A stretch of DNA of 64,000 nt from contig OY282606.1 of assembly GCA_958298945.1 (NCBI GenBank), positions 27,749,740 to 27,813,739 of the forward strand, read 5' to 3'. The notes beneath the pieces were generated by a model that saw only the letters and a list, made by a program, of their open reading frames with translations, was not told the DNA's origin and made no database searches. This document shows, one piece after another, positions 48,276 through 59,818 of the stretch. Source of the stretch: Atherix ibis (lineage: Eukaryota; Arthropoda; Insecta; Diptera; Athericidae). Every line of letters starts with the position of its first letter. Positions within the stretch are counted from its first letter, which is position 1. Made by a program: the position numbers and the translations under genes.

Positions 48276-50289
48276 AAAAAAGCAATACTTAAAAAATTAC
48301 AAAATATTTACTAGTATCAATGTGAATATTTAACTGGTAGTCTAACATTATCATCTACACATGTTTAGGTTTTCTAAAGTCTCTTTTACATGTTTCCATA
48401 TTTGCTGTACTTGGAAACAAGATTATTTCTTCTAGTTTTTGTCTATCGCCGCCACAATAAAAGTCTCATCCTTAAATACTATTCTTACCAATGTTGAAAA
48501 TATGTTTTAACAGGTGCTGGTTGACCACCAGGTGGTCTGATCAATATTTTATTGGGAAAAAAAATCATACGCGAATCGATTAGAATCTCAAACTTAACTT
48601 GTCAGATACTAGGTTTGATTTCTGCGATTATCATAAATGTCTGTTGTTGAGTTCCAAGTGGTCAGCCTGTCCATTCAGAACATATATTGACCACATACGA
48701 TAATGTTCACAGGAAGCTGAACATTCATGTAAATATGAGATTTTCATGTTGTACGTCATTCCTTTTTATGATTGAGTGTGTACATTCGCATATCGCTATA
48801 ACATTAGATTTGCCAAAGTTCATTTCTCTATCTAATCTTCGTTTATTGATTTTATTGAAATGTATATATTCTGATCTAAGGTAAAACATGAAAATATATT
48901 TGAAAGTAACAAAAAAAAAAGTTAAATAAAAGCCTTGAAATCTAAACTTGGAATTTTAAAAACCTTATCGTAGAAATACGAACAAGTTTTTGGTATCACA
49001 ATAAGAATTGAGGCATATTCCGCGAGGTGTCTTCAATATTTCATTATGCGTTCCCAAATTTATTACCATTCTATATAGCCAAATATTTTCCAGATTATTA
49101 AGATTTATTCCAATTTAAAAAATTGCTTAATTTTTTTTAACCATTTCGAATCTTCTAAAATTTAACTATTATTATTCTCGTTTGGATTTTTTTCTTAGCT
49201 CTTAATTTACTTTGTGAATTTTTGCTGAAAAGATAACCTGAAAAATAATTTGTAGAGAAAAAATGACTATGACTAAACTACGAATTTCTCTGCGAAAATA
49301 TTAATTAGATACTATTCATAGTTAGCTTTAGATATGTGTTCGCAACCGATTTTAATATTCAAGAAGCAAATTCCACGTCACAATGTGCCACTTAATAAAG
49401 TCGTTTCGAGCGAACAATATCTTTTACCCCAACTTCAAATCTAATCTTGTCAAAATCCGTACTCTGGCGTTTTTTTCTCTTGTCAATTTAAAATTCCTTA
49501 CCAACACATACTAATTTGAATTAAGTTTTATTGTTTGACAAAATAAAATACTTTCCCATCCCCTCTATTTTTTTTTTGCATTTTGAAAACTATTCCGAGT
49601 TTAATGTATGATAGATAAATCACTGGAAATTTGAAAAAAAAAACATTTTGTTTTAATATTTAAATATTTATTTTTTTATTTATAAAAATAAAACAAAATT
49701 TAATGATACATAAACGACACGGGCAATTACTTAGATTATTAGACAAAAAACAGTACTGAAACCCATTTGGACTTACAGAGTTGAACTTTTGGGCTCAACC
49801 AAATCTTCCAATTTCCATCGCATCCAATCTTTACAGTCGTTTTAAATGGAATTATTCTTAGGACATATTAAATAATTAAATATAACGAATTATGCTACGT
49901 AGAAGAATACCAATGGGTGGTTTACTCGTTCGTCCTTGTTCGTATGATTTTATTTTAATCTATTATCAAATTTATTAGTTACTTATCTATATTGTAGTTG
50001 TAAATGTGTATTATATCTGAAAAAAAAATTATATAAAAGCTATTCGAATAAAGAATCAAGAAGCTTTAATATTATTTACAAATTGTTTGAATTAATAAAT
50101 ATCGCTAAGTTATAAGAACTAATTTCTATTATATATTATTCGAATTATTAATTTTTTTTAGCTTTTCGGTCTTTTAGATATATTTTTAATTAAAATTCTC
50201 ACTAAACTTTTTGTCTGAACGATAAGGATTTCATTTTACCTATAGCCATTTTTTTATTAAATGAAGAAGTTTTCTATTTTCTGCTGTCA
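48276..50289. other. AT-rich DNA, no gene
   Basis: No feature supported. Frames reach only 65 codons. Confidence 0.55.
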
Positions 50290-50670
50290 TAATACAATAT
50301 AAAATTTTCTTTCTGTGGCCGCCATTTTGTATCGACTATAAATTTTATTTCTCTTTCAGTCATTTTTATTAACGATAAATTTTCCTTTTTTCCGCAGCCA
50401 TTTTGTTTTTACGACAAATTTTTTTTCCGTTGCAGACATTTTGTATCAATGTTGAAGTTTTTATTCTGTTGCAACCATTTTATACCAACGATATCTTCAC
50501 GCCATTTTGTATCAACGCACAATTTTCCTTTCTGTTGCAGCCATTTTATATGGTAGTTTCTACAGTAATTTTGTATCAACGCACTATATGGTAGTTTCTA
50601 CAGTAATTTTGTATTCCTTTCTGTTACAGCCATTTTATATCAACGATAAAGTTTTCTTTCTGTTTTATTT

Positions 50671-50808
50671 TTTGAATTGTCACTGATTTTTAAACGATTT
50701 TTAACTTTTGATATGACAAAAGCTGTTCGTCCTGACAGGAGAGCCCACAAATAAATCAATTTCCATATTTTGCTTACCTGTTCAAGATAGATTCCCATAA
50801 ATTAAATA
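50671..50808 (+). repeat. 145-bp dispersed repeat, copy 2
   Basis: Begins TTTGAATTGTCACTG and contains AAAAGCTGTTCGTCCTGACA and CATATTTTGCTTACCTG. Embedded in the 39-bp minisatellite. Confidence 0.85.
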
Positions 50809-51174
50809 ACAAATTTTCTTTCGGAGGCAGCCATTTTATATCAACGATAAATTTTCTTTCTCTTTTAGTCATTTTTATTAATGATAAATTTTCCTTTTTT
50901 CCGCAGCCATTTTGTTTTAACAATAAATTTGGTTTTCCGTTGCAGCAATTTTGTATCAACGTTGAAGTGTTTATTCTGTTGCAACCATTTTATACCAACG
51001 ATGAAATTTTCATATTTTCTGCATCTATTTTGTATCTTAACGATGAAGTTTTATTTATTATGCAGCCATTTTATCTTCACGATAAAGTTTTCTTTCTGTT
51101 GCAGCCATTTTGTATCAGCGCACAATTTTCCTTTCTGGTGTAGCCATTTTATATCAACGATAAAGTTTTCTTAT

Positions 51175-51312
51175 TTTTTGAATTGTCACTTATTTTTATC
51201 AGATTTTTAACTTTTCATGTGACAAAAGCTGTCCGTAGTGACCGGAAAACCCACAAATAAATCGATTCCCATATTTTGCTTACCTGCTCAAGATAGATTC
51301 GCATAAATTAGA
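51175..51312 (+). repeat. 145-bp dispersed repeat, copy 3
   Basis: Begins TTTTTTGAATTGTCACT and contains ACAAAAGCTGTCCGT and CATATTTTGCTTACCTG. Embedded in the minisatellite about 505 bp after copy 2. Confidence 0.85.
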
Positions 51313-51365
51313 TAGCAGCCATTTTATATCAACGATAAAGTTTTCTTTCTGTTCAAGTCAATTTG

Positions 51366-53462
51366 TATCAATGATTCAGTAAATTGAACAGCAAAATTTA
51401 ATTTGGTTGTTTCAGCTTTCCCTGGCAGAGATCTGCCTCTTAATAAATCCAACAGACAACACTGGTTTTAACAAATTAACAATCGCATGAAGAATCCTTC
51501 AAATTCATAAGAAAATGTTTAATTTACATGTTGATAAAATAATTTAAAATATATTCTTCTAAATTAGGCGAAATCTTTTCAAAATGGCTTACACGCACCA
51601 TTAAAGTTTGTTCTTTGGCAACATTACCAATAACCAAACCAAAAAATCTCAAAATTCTCAATAAGAAACAAAAAATCTCGACGTGATTGGAACACCTCTT
51701 AAGTGCGAAATCTTTTAAAGATTTCTAGTTTTGTGGATTTCATGGATTTTCTTTCGGTATGGCATGGCAAGTGAGGCAGATGACAAATTCCCTTTCACAT
51801 AATCAAAAAAAAAAAAAAAACCAGCCAAATGAGAAAAGTCGCGGCTGTACTCGAAACTAATATAAAATTAGGCGAAATGGGCTAAAAAGAATCTAAAAAT
51901 CAGGTACAACGGCCCTCCAACAACGTAGACGATACGTTGACATCGACAACGACAAGAACTTGTCATTTTTCTCACGCTTTATTATCGTTCGGACAAAAAG
52001 ATACCGCACCGCCGCTTAGGTCGAGTTCATCTCGTGGCAATCTGCGTTCACCTCATCCCCAAAAAAACATATCATTTTACTACGTGGACAAAACAATTCC
52101 AAATATAGTCAGTAACATTCCAAGTGTTTGCTTTTAAATATTTGATAAAAAAAAAAATTCTTCTTAAATCCTTTCCATTGACTTCTTTCCCTTCGACCAT
52201 CTTATCATAGCGTTCTTAACTCTTTCGCGACATTAGGCTTAAGTCAAATAAGTAATTGTACTCTTGGGTTCCGTATACAAAAACGAAAATATTTTTATTT
52301 TTATTTTTATTTGAAAGCTTTGATTGATACGAACTTGTAATTTGGAAGAAATCCGACTGATGGCGCTGTGATTTTATAGAGATTAAAAAAATTCAAATCT
52401 TTTCTTTGAAATACTACAATATAAATTTACTATAAAAAAAAATTATTTAATAATTTTTTTAAATACAAACGAGCAATAAAAAACAAAAGGAGGAAGACCG
52501 ACAATTTCAGAGCATGCACACTTGAAATGGCTTAAAAGCTTAACGTTGAGTACGAAAATTTTTGCTATAAAGAATCAATCAATAAGAATAAAGTGCAAAT
52601 GTTTGATTATCAATAAAACGTTTATTTATGGTGATAAAAATTTTTGGAACGTTTACTCTCATAGCCACATTATTGCTAATATGAATTTTTGAACAATATC
52701 CACCAGAGTATGGATATCGGATTTTTGGTATTAAATCAGGAAAACGAGGAGCAAAGCACAGATGGATAGTAGTAAATTTTTTGCCGCCTATTCAAATCAA
52801 CTGTGTGTGCATGGACGTGTATGTATGTACTCGTAGGTGTCATTATTATTTTTTGGTACAATACACATACTTCTCGCCGCTCTCCACTTTTCTGCTGATA
52901 GTACTTAAGAAAATTGTTCGGTATTCCTTTTGAGCATTTTTTTTATGGTAACTTTTATTTATTTTTCTTATTTTTATAATCACAACCAGAACGTACAGGA
53001 AATCATCGTCAATAAATATTGTGAAGATATTTCTTGTGTAAATATTTAATTTTGATCGATAATTTGTCATTTCTGTCAAATCTTCTTAGTTAATCAGCTA
53101 AACGAAAAAAATCTCGATATAATTTCAGTTTGTTTATTTCTCGTGATTAGGCTCGGTATTTCTTCCATCAATAAATACAAAAAAAAATAATAAATGATAA
53201 AAAATTTCGATAAAAAACCTATTAAAACTCTTTTGTGATTACATATTTGGTGGTAGGTCCGAATATTAGTGCGTTTATTTAGCATATCCGTATAACACCC
53301 GAAAATATTAATGAATGAACTATTTTTATTTTTTATGAATCAATAAACCGATTGTTATAGACAGTAATCGATTCATTCTACTCTATTTGTATGGTAAATT
53401 TTTTTTTGTTTTGTTTTGCTTCTAAAATTACGTTTCTGTTTGAACAAGTAGATTTTGTAAAT
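51366..53462. other. AT-rich DNA, no gene supported
   Basis: A GC-richer patch at about 51900-52070 contains a 66-codon frame rich in Ser/Thr/Arg without a known domain. An A run lies at 51808-51822. Frames near 52.9-53.3 kb on the minus strand are A/T-driven. Confidence 0.5.
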
Positions 53463-55167
53463 GATTATCCAATTTATACTTTGTAAAATAATATTAAATA
53501 AAATACACTTTTAAATCAAATTTTAATTAAATTATTTATTTAATTATATGGATTAAATTTTGCCATTTTGTATCTTTTATAATATTTTTAAAAATGGCCG
53601 TCATCTGATTTGTAGGCATAACTTGATTCTTTTGAAGAAATTATTGATCACTTTTTTACCCATTTTCAGACTATAATTTAGTTATTACTTATGTAATGTA
53701 GGTTTTTAAATGCTCTAAAATTTGAGGTTAATTTATGCAAAACAGTCCAATAGACTCAAATCGGACGATTTTTCAGACCATTTGACATCATCAAATCTCG
53801 AAATTATGCGTCCTGAGAACGTTTTACGCAATGACACAAACATTTTTCATATTATGTGCCTTTTGGTGCCGTTTTATTGAAGCCACTCCTAATGATCTAG
53901 ATTAAACTCTTCAAGCACAGTGCAAAAAAAAGTCGGTTATCATTCGATAGTAACGGTTTCTTGTTCTTCATTTGCAAAGAAATACGACCCAATAACACAT
54001 TTAGACCAAAATATACGAGATCTGTTCAAAAAGTATCGCGAATTTTGAATTTCGATTTTCGATTTTTTGTGGCGTTATGTTGGTACTCCTGTGTCTCATT
54101 TATGCCGACAAGTTCGGCCACTTTGAATGTTCATTAATTTTTGACAGCTGCTTTGCTTGCACCTATTCCAAAAAATGGTTCAAAGAATCCGTTTCGGGAA
54201 CAAGAAAAAGTCACAGGGGGCCAGATCTGAGGAATGCGGTGGCTGCGGAATTATTAGTGTGTTGTTTGTGGCCAAAAATTCGCGCACAAGCAACGATGCG
54301 TGAGCAGGTGCGTTATCATGGTGCAAAAGCCAATTTTTGTTCTTCCACAAATCCGGGGCGTTTCTGGCGGATTACTTCGTGCAACTTGTGCATAACTTGC
54401 AGGTTATATTCCTTATTTACCGTTCTACCCTGTGGCAAGAACTCATGATGCACCATGACCCTGCAATCGAAGAAAACTGTAAGCAAAACCTTCACCGAAC
54501 TTGGCGCTTTTCGGCCCTCTGAGAACATTTTGCACCACCGATAAACGTTGCTTCGGTCCCAGGTAGCTTCACCATATGGCACAGTCAACATTCGGATAGC
54601 TTTTTCACACAAAATTTGATACAGATTCTTTGATCCATTTTTTCAAATGGGCAAAAATCGAAGACGAGCCAAAACACGTGCAAGCCGAACTTGTCGGCAT
54701 AAGTGAGAGACATGATTACCAACATAACGCCACAAAAAATCTAAAATCGAATATACATAATCCGCGGAAATTCAAAATTCGCGATACTTTTTGAACAGAC
54801 CTCGTACATCACACAGTCATATTTTACGGATGCAATGTCGAATGGCTTCTTCATATTTTGCTAATTGACATATCCACCAATCTGCAAATAGGCCTCATCA
54901 AGAAATAAGCCTGAAAAGTTGCTACGGCAGAATCGACTGTTTGTAAAAAAATTTTAAAAATTGCTTGATTTGTTTAACCATTTTGAATCTTTTAAAATGA
55001 AACAATATCGTCTGGATTTTTTAAAACTATTTTTTAACATTTTCACCTTGGTTGATAAATAACAAATGGCAAACCTTAATCTAACCATTTAATACATTGA
55101 ATAACATATTTATTTAAAACCTATTAAATGACATTATCGTACTTTCCGAACTGCAAAATGAATAACT
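53463..55167 (-). mobile_element. M1 MITE-like element, copy 10, with mariner inside
   Basis: The left B-end is GATTATCCAATTTATAC, then TTTGTAAAATAATATTAAAT. The right A-end, reversed, is GTTATTCATTTTGCAG, then TTCGGAAAGTACGA and TGTCATTTAATAGG. Before the insertion, GTTTTTAAATGCTCTAAAAT and GACATCATCAAATCTCGAAA match other copies; after it, ATGGCAAACCTTAATC does. Without the mariner it is about 915 bp, the longest copy. Confidence 0.7.
54016..54804 (-). mobile_element. Long-TIR mariner derivative, copy 3
   Basis: Flanked by TA (54014-54015, 54805-54806). The ends begin CGAGATCTGTTC (left) and CGAGGTCTGTTC (right, reversed). On the minus strand the transposase start ATGGATCAAAGAATCTGTAT lies near 54640, followed after a frameshift by AIRMLTVPYGEATWDRSNVY (N-terminal helix-turn-helix). 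A deletion then joins FSEGRK to KVLLTVFFDCR, and the frame continues to RTVNKEYNLQVM before decaying. The left end holds DFFLFPK and then, inverted, the same ATGG-TCAAAGAATC start region again. Confidence 0.85.
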
Positions 55168-56212
55168 CTTTACAAATTAAATACGAATAGAAAATCAAAA
55201 TTTTAATCAATACTTTCTATTATAAAATACCACTTTTATTTTGTTGATAATGCACTCTTATTAGCTGACTGATAAACATCCTATGCCATAATGCACGAAT
55301 AATTCTAATTATCTGGGATTCTTAAGCGTATTGCCATTAAAGGAGAGGCGTCCCAAAGACAATTAGTCACAATTATATAATTTGCCGCGAATATTGGCAA
55401 TCTATCATCGTGATGACAGTCTATTTAGCTCCTCCTTGTTATGAACCGATTTTGTAGAGCCAATAAGACTTGCCATTTCTGTGACCGTTGACTTCGTAAC
55501 GACCTCATCTCATCTGTTCAAAGTCAACCATTCAGCGGCACGTTAAGCTTGCTTTCATCTTCCGCTGTACTCGTTCGTACCACATTTGCCTTAATTCTAA
55601 TATATCTTGTCTCAAGAATTAACAAGTATTTTTGGCCTTTATTTTTAATAACCCAACCAACAACAAAATCCACCTCTAATATTAAAAAATCGTAAAAACA
55701 CCTGTAAGTATATATGCTTATTGAACAAACGCGTTTTGTGTCATGCCAAAATAATAATAAGAAAAAAAAATACGAATTTTACACATAATCGAAATGAGGG
55801 AAATTTTTATCCCACGATAGTCGCCACTGTGCCTATCAAAGCGGACAGGAGGAGCTTTTTAACCTGTTCGCAGCTTCACCATCGACACACGCACATAAAA
55901 AAGCAAGACTCTCCGTTTCAGTATTTTACTATGTCATATGTGCTCGTACATATCTTCTTTGTGTACATTACCTACCTACCAACTAATCTAAGATTTTTCA
56001 CAATCAATAAACGATGACTTTTAGCTTAAAAGTTAACTAGGAAAAAATTTCGGCAAAACAAAAAAAAACAAATCAAAAACCAACAAAATAATATAAAAAT
56101 TTAGAAAACTTAAAAAAGCTTAATACTATCTTTAAGATAAATAATTGGAAGAATCGGTGTGAGGAAAGACCAAAAGATTTTAAAAAAAAAACCTCCAAAC
56201 AGTAATAATAAT

Positions 56213-56243
<31 letters not shown>

Positions 56244-57699
56244 TTTGTACTAAAAATAAAAATAAAAAAAAAAACCAAAAAAAAACTTGTTCTTCTAAGA
56301 AAAAAGCTCATTTTTCTGGTCTGCTTTTGGGTGGATTTGTTTTTTTTTAATTTATTATTTATTTGGGTTTTTTTTCCTGTTGGTTTTACATTAAATCGCC
56401 AACAACGGAAAAAAGTCTTGAAACCTCTGAAGATCTGAAGAAGAAACGTAGTAACATTTATGTTACAGGGGCAAAAAAAAAGGAACAGGTAGTGTACATG
56501 TGTGTACGTACGGTGGCCAATATGCGTTAATGCGTACCGAAAGCCTAGTTTTTTTTTTTTGCACCTTCAATTCTAATACAAGTTGATATCGAAAAAATAA
56601 AAACTTTAACAAACTTGTTTAGTTTTATTATATTAAAATGACTTCGATTCGGTTAAGTTTACCAAAGGAAACTTTGTCTGGGCATCGATCGCTTGATCAC
56701 GTCGCGTTAGTTTGGGGCTCGTCAGTTTTCAAAGCAATACCGAAGTTGTAGGGAAGATGACGTTTCTGAAAATTCCTCTACGTGTACACGCACCTACACA
56801 TGTGGCCAAATGCCAATCTATAACTCAGATTGGTAGTTATAAAATTGGGGAGTCTGCACAGACTTTTGTCGGTATCCAGTATCGAACCGATTTTCAGGTA
56901 TCCCCTGTCGAGGATAACTATAAATTTCTGCAAATAAGCGTTTTTGAACATCAATCAAAAGAAAGAGGCTCCACGGTCCGAATGACGGACGGACAAAGAG
57001 GAGCCCATTCATGTTACGCGCTAATAACTAACAATCGATTCTTGTACGCAACTTATTGTCGAATATTATTAATTTTTTAAACGTCGTCTTCCTTTTTTTT
57101 TCCTCTCTGCTCAAGGAGCCGACCATTACTTGTTTGTTGAGGATTTTTTAATTCATTTTGCATTCTTAATCTCAGCACTGGTCAGTGTTAAATTTTTTTT
57201 TTGTTAAAAAAAAAATTGTTAGTCTTTTTTATTGTCGATTCTTCCTCTTCCTGTTTGTTTTGCTTGCATTCCAGAAAATACGTTACAAAACTTCCAGTTC
57301 CGTCTACAAATCTTACCTAATCCAATCTGAAAGTGTAATTTCATTAGGAATTTTTAAATTTTTTTTTTAAATTTAATTTTTTATTGTTGTTTTTTGCGGG
57401 GAGGAGTAGGGGAGGGGGGGGGGGGGGTTTGAATTTACTGTTTCTGAATCCTAAATGATTATCTGGAGTATGGAATGTTAGTGAATTTTTTATAATAATA
57501 GTACGCCCCCATTTTTCGGAATGTACTCCTACGACATTAGAAAATTTTGTTCAATCAATTTTTTTAAAAGATAATATCAATCTCAGTTATCTCTTCTGCT
57601 AAACCGCCCACTTTTCTTTAAAGTAATTCAATTTACAAAAAAAAAAAAAATACTTAACAATTTTGAGTACTTCAACTACTAGTTTAACATTTTTTCTAT
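55168..57699. other. AT-rich DNA, no gene supported
   Basis: A 122-codon plus-strand frame at 56712-57080 lies in a GC-richer block with an initiator-like TCAGTT at 56722, but has no recognised domain and no splice signals. Also (AAT)n at 56203-56243 and a G run near 57413-57427. Confidence 0.4.
56203..56243 (+). repeat. (AAT)n microsatellite
   Basis: About 13 AAT units with one ATT interruption. Confidence 0.92.
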
Positions 57700-58490
57700 T
57701 TTTTATCCATTTTATGTTTGAGAAAGTTTAATTCTGTCATTTAACAGCTTAAAAACAAATACACATATAACATTTAAGGTAACAATTAATTATGTTAAAA
57801 TTTGTTAAAAGTAGTTTAGTCAAACACCGAAAATTATGAAAAACTTCTTACAAAAGTGGTGATAATGCCGTAGCGATATTATTTCAAATAAAATTTTCCT
57901 CAACAATGAGGAACCCTTAAGTGACTGTGAAGAAGCCATTGTATCCACAAAAAGTAGAGCATTTGGGGGGAGGGGTGGAGGTTGGCTGATTTCATGTCCA
58001 TATGATAAATTTTTTTTTTTTAGATTTTGAACTTAAACTTTGTAATCTGGAGCATGTGTGGTTACAATAAAATAACGCCACAAGCCACAGAATATGAGAA
58101 ATTTTATTTTGATTGTGCAAAAAGCTCCCAGGAAGAATAATTAAGAAATTCAGTGTTGTCAACTGGACTCGCAATATTGTGCGTCAATGGACTTTTTTTT
58201 GTAGAGGCTATGTAAAAAAAAAGAGTACCCAAAAATTAACATCCCCTAATAATAAATGGCCGATTTATAGCCGAAATTGTGCGCAAAAGTCATTTAAAAC
58301 TACTTTTAAACATTGAAGTCCAGCAATAAGTTCTTGATGGTAATTTTATTTATTTTACATTTTATACAAAATGGCACTATCTAAGTAATACAAAAAAAAT
58401 TTAATATACGAGGGTCGTTCAATAAGTCCTTAGAAAAAGATGGAAAAAAAATGTTTTTAAAAAAAAAAAATTTTATTTTTCAACACAATC

Positions 58491-59513
58491 TCATTTTAGC
58501 TCTATACACTTTTCCAACCGTTTTTCCAAAATTTTTATCCCGTCCAAAAAATAGGATTTCGGAAGTTCTGCAAAATACTCATCCGTTTGAGCAATGACGT
58601 CCTCGTTGGAAGTGAACCGTCGTCCGCCAAGCCATTTCTTCAGATTGGGGAAAAGAAAATAGTCACTCAGGGCCAAATCTGGTGAATAAGCGGGATGCTG
58701 CAACAATTCCATTCTCAATTCCACAATTTTGGCCATGGAAACAGCGCAGGTGTGCACACGCGCATTGTGCTGATGCAAGAGGATTTTTTTCTTCTTCAGA
58801 TGGGGGCGTTTCTCTTTGCTCAACCGTTGCAATAACGACGGGTTATACGATCCTGTTATTGTTTTTCCTTTTTCCAAGTAGTCGATAAAAATGATGCACT
58901 GCGAATCCCAAAAGACCGTGGCCATCACCTTGCCGGCCGATGGCACAGTTTTTACCTTCTTCGGAGCCCGTTCACCCTTGAAAATCCACTGTGATAACTG
59001 TCTCTTCGTTTCTGGAGTGTAGTAGTGTATCCAAATTTCGTCCACAGTGACATATCGACGAAGGAATTCGGCAGGATTGCGATGAAAGAGTGCCAACATA
59101 GCCTCAGAGTCCACTGCACGATTGCGCTTATTCTCCTCTGAGAGCAAACGCGGCACCCATCTTGCCGAAATTTTTTTCACAGACAATTTTTTATGCAAAA
59201 TTGAAGCGACTGTACCTTGTGATATGCCCGTGGCCTCAACTAATTCGCGCACCTTAATTCGCCGATCGTTCAAAATCAGATCGTGGATTCTGTCGATGAT
59301 TTCAGGAGTAGACTCCTCAACTGGGCGTCCTGAACGATGTTCATCTTTTGTGGATGAACGGCCACGTTTAAATTCATTCACCCAATTGTAAACCGTCGCA
59401 AACACAGGTGCAGATGTGCCATGAACTGCATCCAATTCGGCTTTGATTTCTTTCGGGCTTAAGCCTTTCAAATGGAGATGTTTGATGACAGCCCTAAACT
59501 CGCTTTTTTCCAT
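58491..59513 (-). pseudogene. Mariner B transposase, catalytic Asp lost
   Basis: Open from the ATG of MEKSEFRAVIKH (59511-59513) for 340 residues. It has the helix-turn-helix half (to about residue 110: SQGTVASILHKKLSVKKIS), then WVPRLLS and the catalytic core. Catalytic sites: first Asp kept in TVDEIW (Thr changed to Ile next to it); second Asp replaced by His in LLHQHNARVH, where the sister copy has HQDNARVH; third Asp kept in SPDLALSDYFLF. A TGA replaces the GGA codon near the end, cutting the last residues GDCVEK. Despite the long frame it should be inactive because the second metal-binding Asp is missing. Nearly the whole frame is conserved, which suggests recent decay. Confidence 0.92.
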
Positions 59514-59547
59514 TGTTATGCACAATGGAAAAAAGCGAGTTTAGGGC
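59491..59547. repeat. Perfect 25-bp inverted repeat at transposase start
   Basis: Arms 59491-59515 (GCCCTAAACTCGC ... CCATTG) and 59523-59547 (CAATGG ... GCGAGTTTAGGGC) are exact complements around a 7-base loop. One arm is the beginning of the transposase coding region itself. Confidence 0.95.
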
Positions 59548-59636
59548 CATAGCGTAGGTCAATTTCTATCGTCGATTAAAGTTAACTTTTTCCATCGTTA
59601 ACTTTAATCGACGATAGAAATTGACCTACGCTATGG
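59547..59636. repeat. Perfect 40-bp inverted repeat in mariner 5' region
   Basis: Arms 59547-59586 (starting CCATAGCGTAGGTCAATTTC) and 59597-59636 (ending GAAATTGACCTACGCTATGG) are exact complements around a 10-base loop. The sister element has only the second arm, so the first is an inverted copy added in this element. Confidence 0.95.
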
Positions 59637-59818
59637 ATCGAAATTCACACAGCTTTCCTGTCGATAATGCTACTTACAATAAAAAAATCTTTACCGATAC
59701 TACGAGCGCAATTTCTTGGATTTTCTAAGGACTTATTGAACGACCCTCGTATAATCCAAACTTAAACTTAAAGTATGATTTATTTAATTTTACTTTTCAA
59801 ACAACAAATTGGTTAACT

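Larger units (their letters stand above)
50290..51365 (+). repeat. Minisatellite, about 39-bp unit, interrupted
   Basis: About 20 units built on GCAGCCATTTT, then RTATCAACGATAAA, then TTTTCTTTCTGTT. Unit starts are spaced mostly 37-41 bp apart (for example 50830, 50868, 50906, 50945, 50984, 51024, 51065, 51104, 51143). The array is interrupted twice by the 145-bp repeat (50671-50808 and 51175-51312), giving a higher-order spacing of about 505 bp. Long frames on the plus strand (63, 67 and 109 codons) are repeat artefacts. Confidence 0.88.
58409..59749 (-). mobile_element. DD34D mariner B
   Basis: Flanked by TA (58407-58408, 59750-59751). The inverted ends CGAGGGTCGTTCAATAAGTC plus CTTAGAAAA are perfectly matched for at least 27 bp. 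At 1341 bp it is longer than mariner A because its 5' untranslated part contains an extra inverted duplication (59491-59636). Confidence 0.93.
57700..59818 (+). mobile_element. M1 MITE-like element, copy 11, with mariner inside
   Basis: The A-end is TTATCCATTTTATGTTTG, then AGAAAG and CTGTCATTTAACAG. The body includes GTGACTGTGAAGAAGCCATT, CGCCACAAGCCACAG and GCAAAAAGCTCCCAGG in family order. The B-end after the mariner, reversed, is GTTAACCAATTTGTTG, then TTTGAAAAGTAAAATT. Without the insertion it is about 775 bp. Confidence 0.75.

Noticed and set aside
50881..51210. 109-codon Phe-rich frame
   Set aside because: It is produced by the 39-bp minisatellite unit (39 is divisible by three), not by a gene.
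56712..57080. 122-codon frame with an initiator-like motif upstream
   Set aside because: No domain recognised, no donor site, and the downstream core-promoter position does not match.
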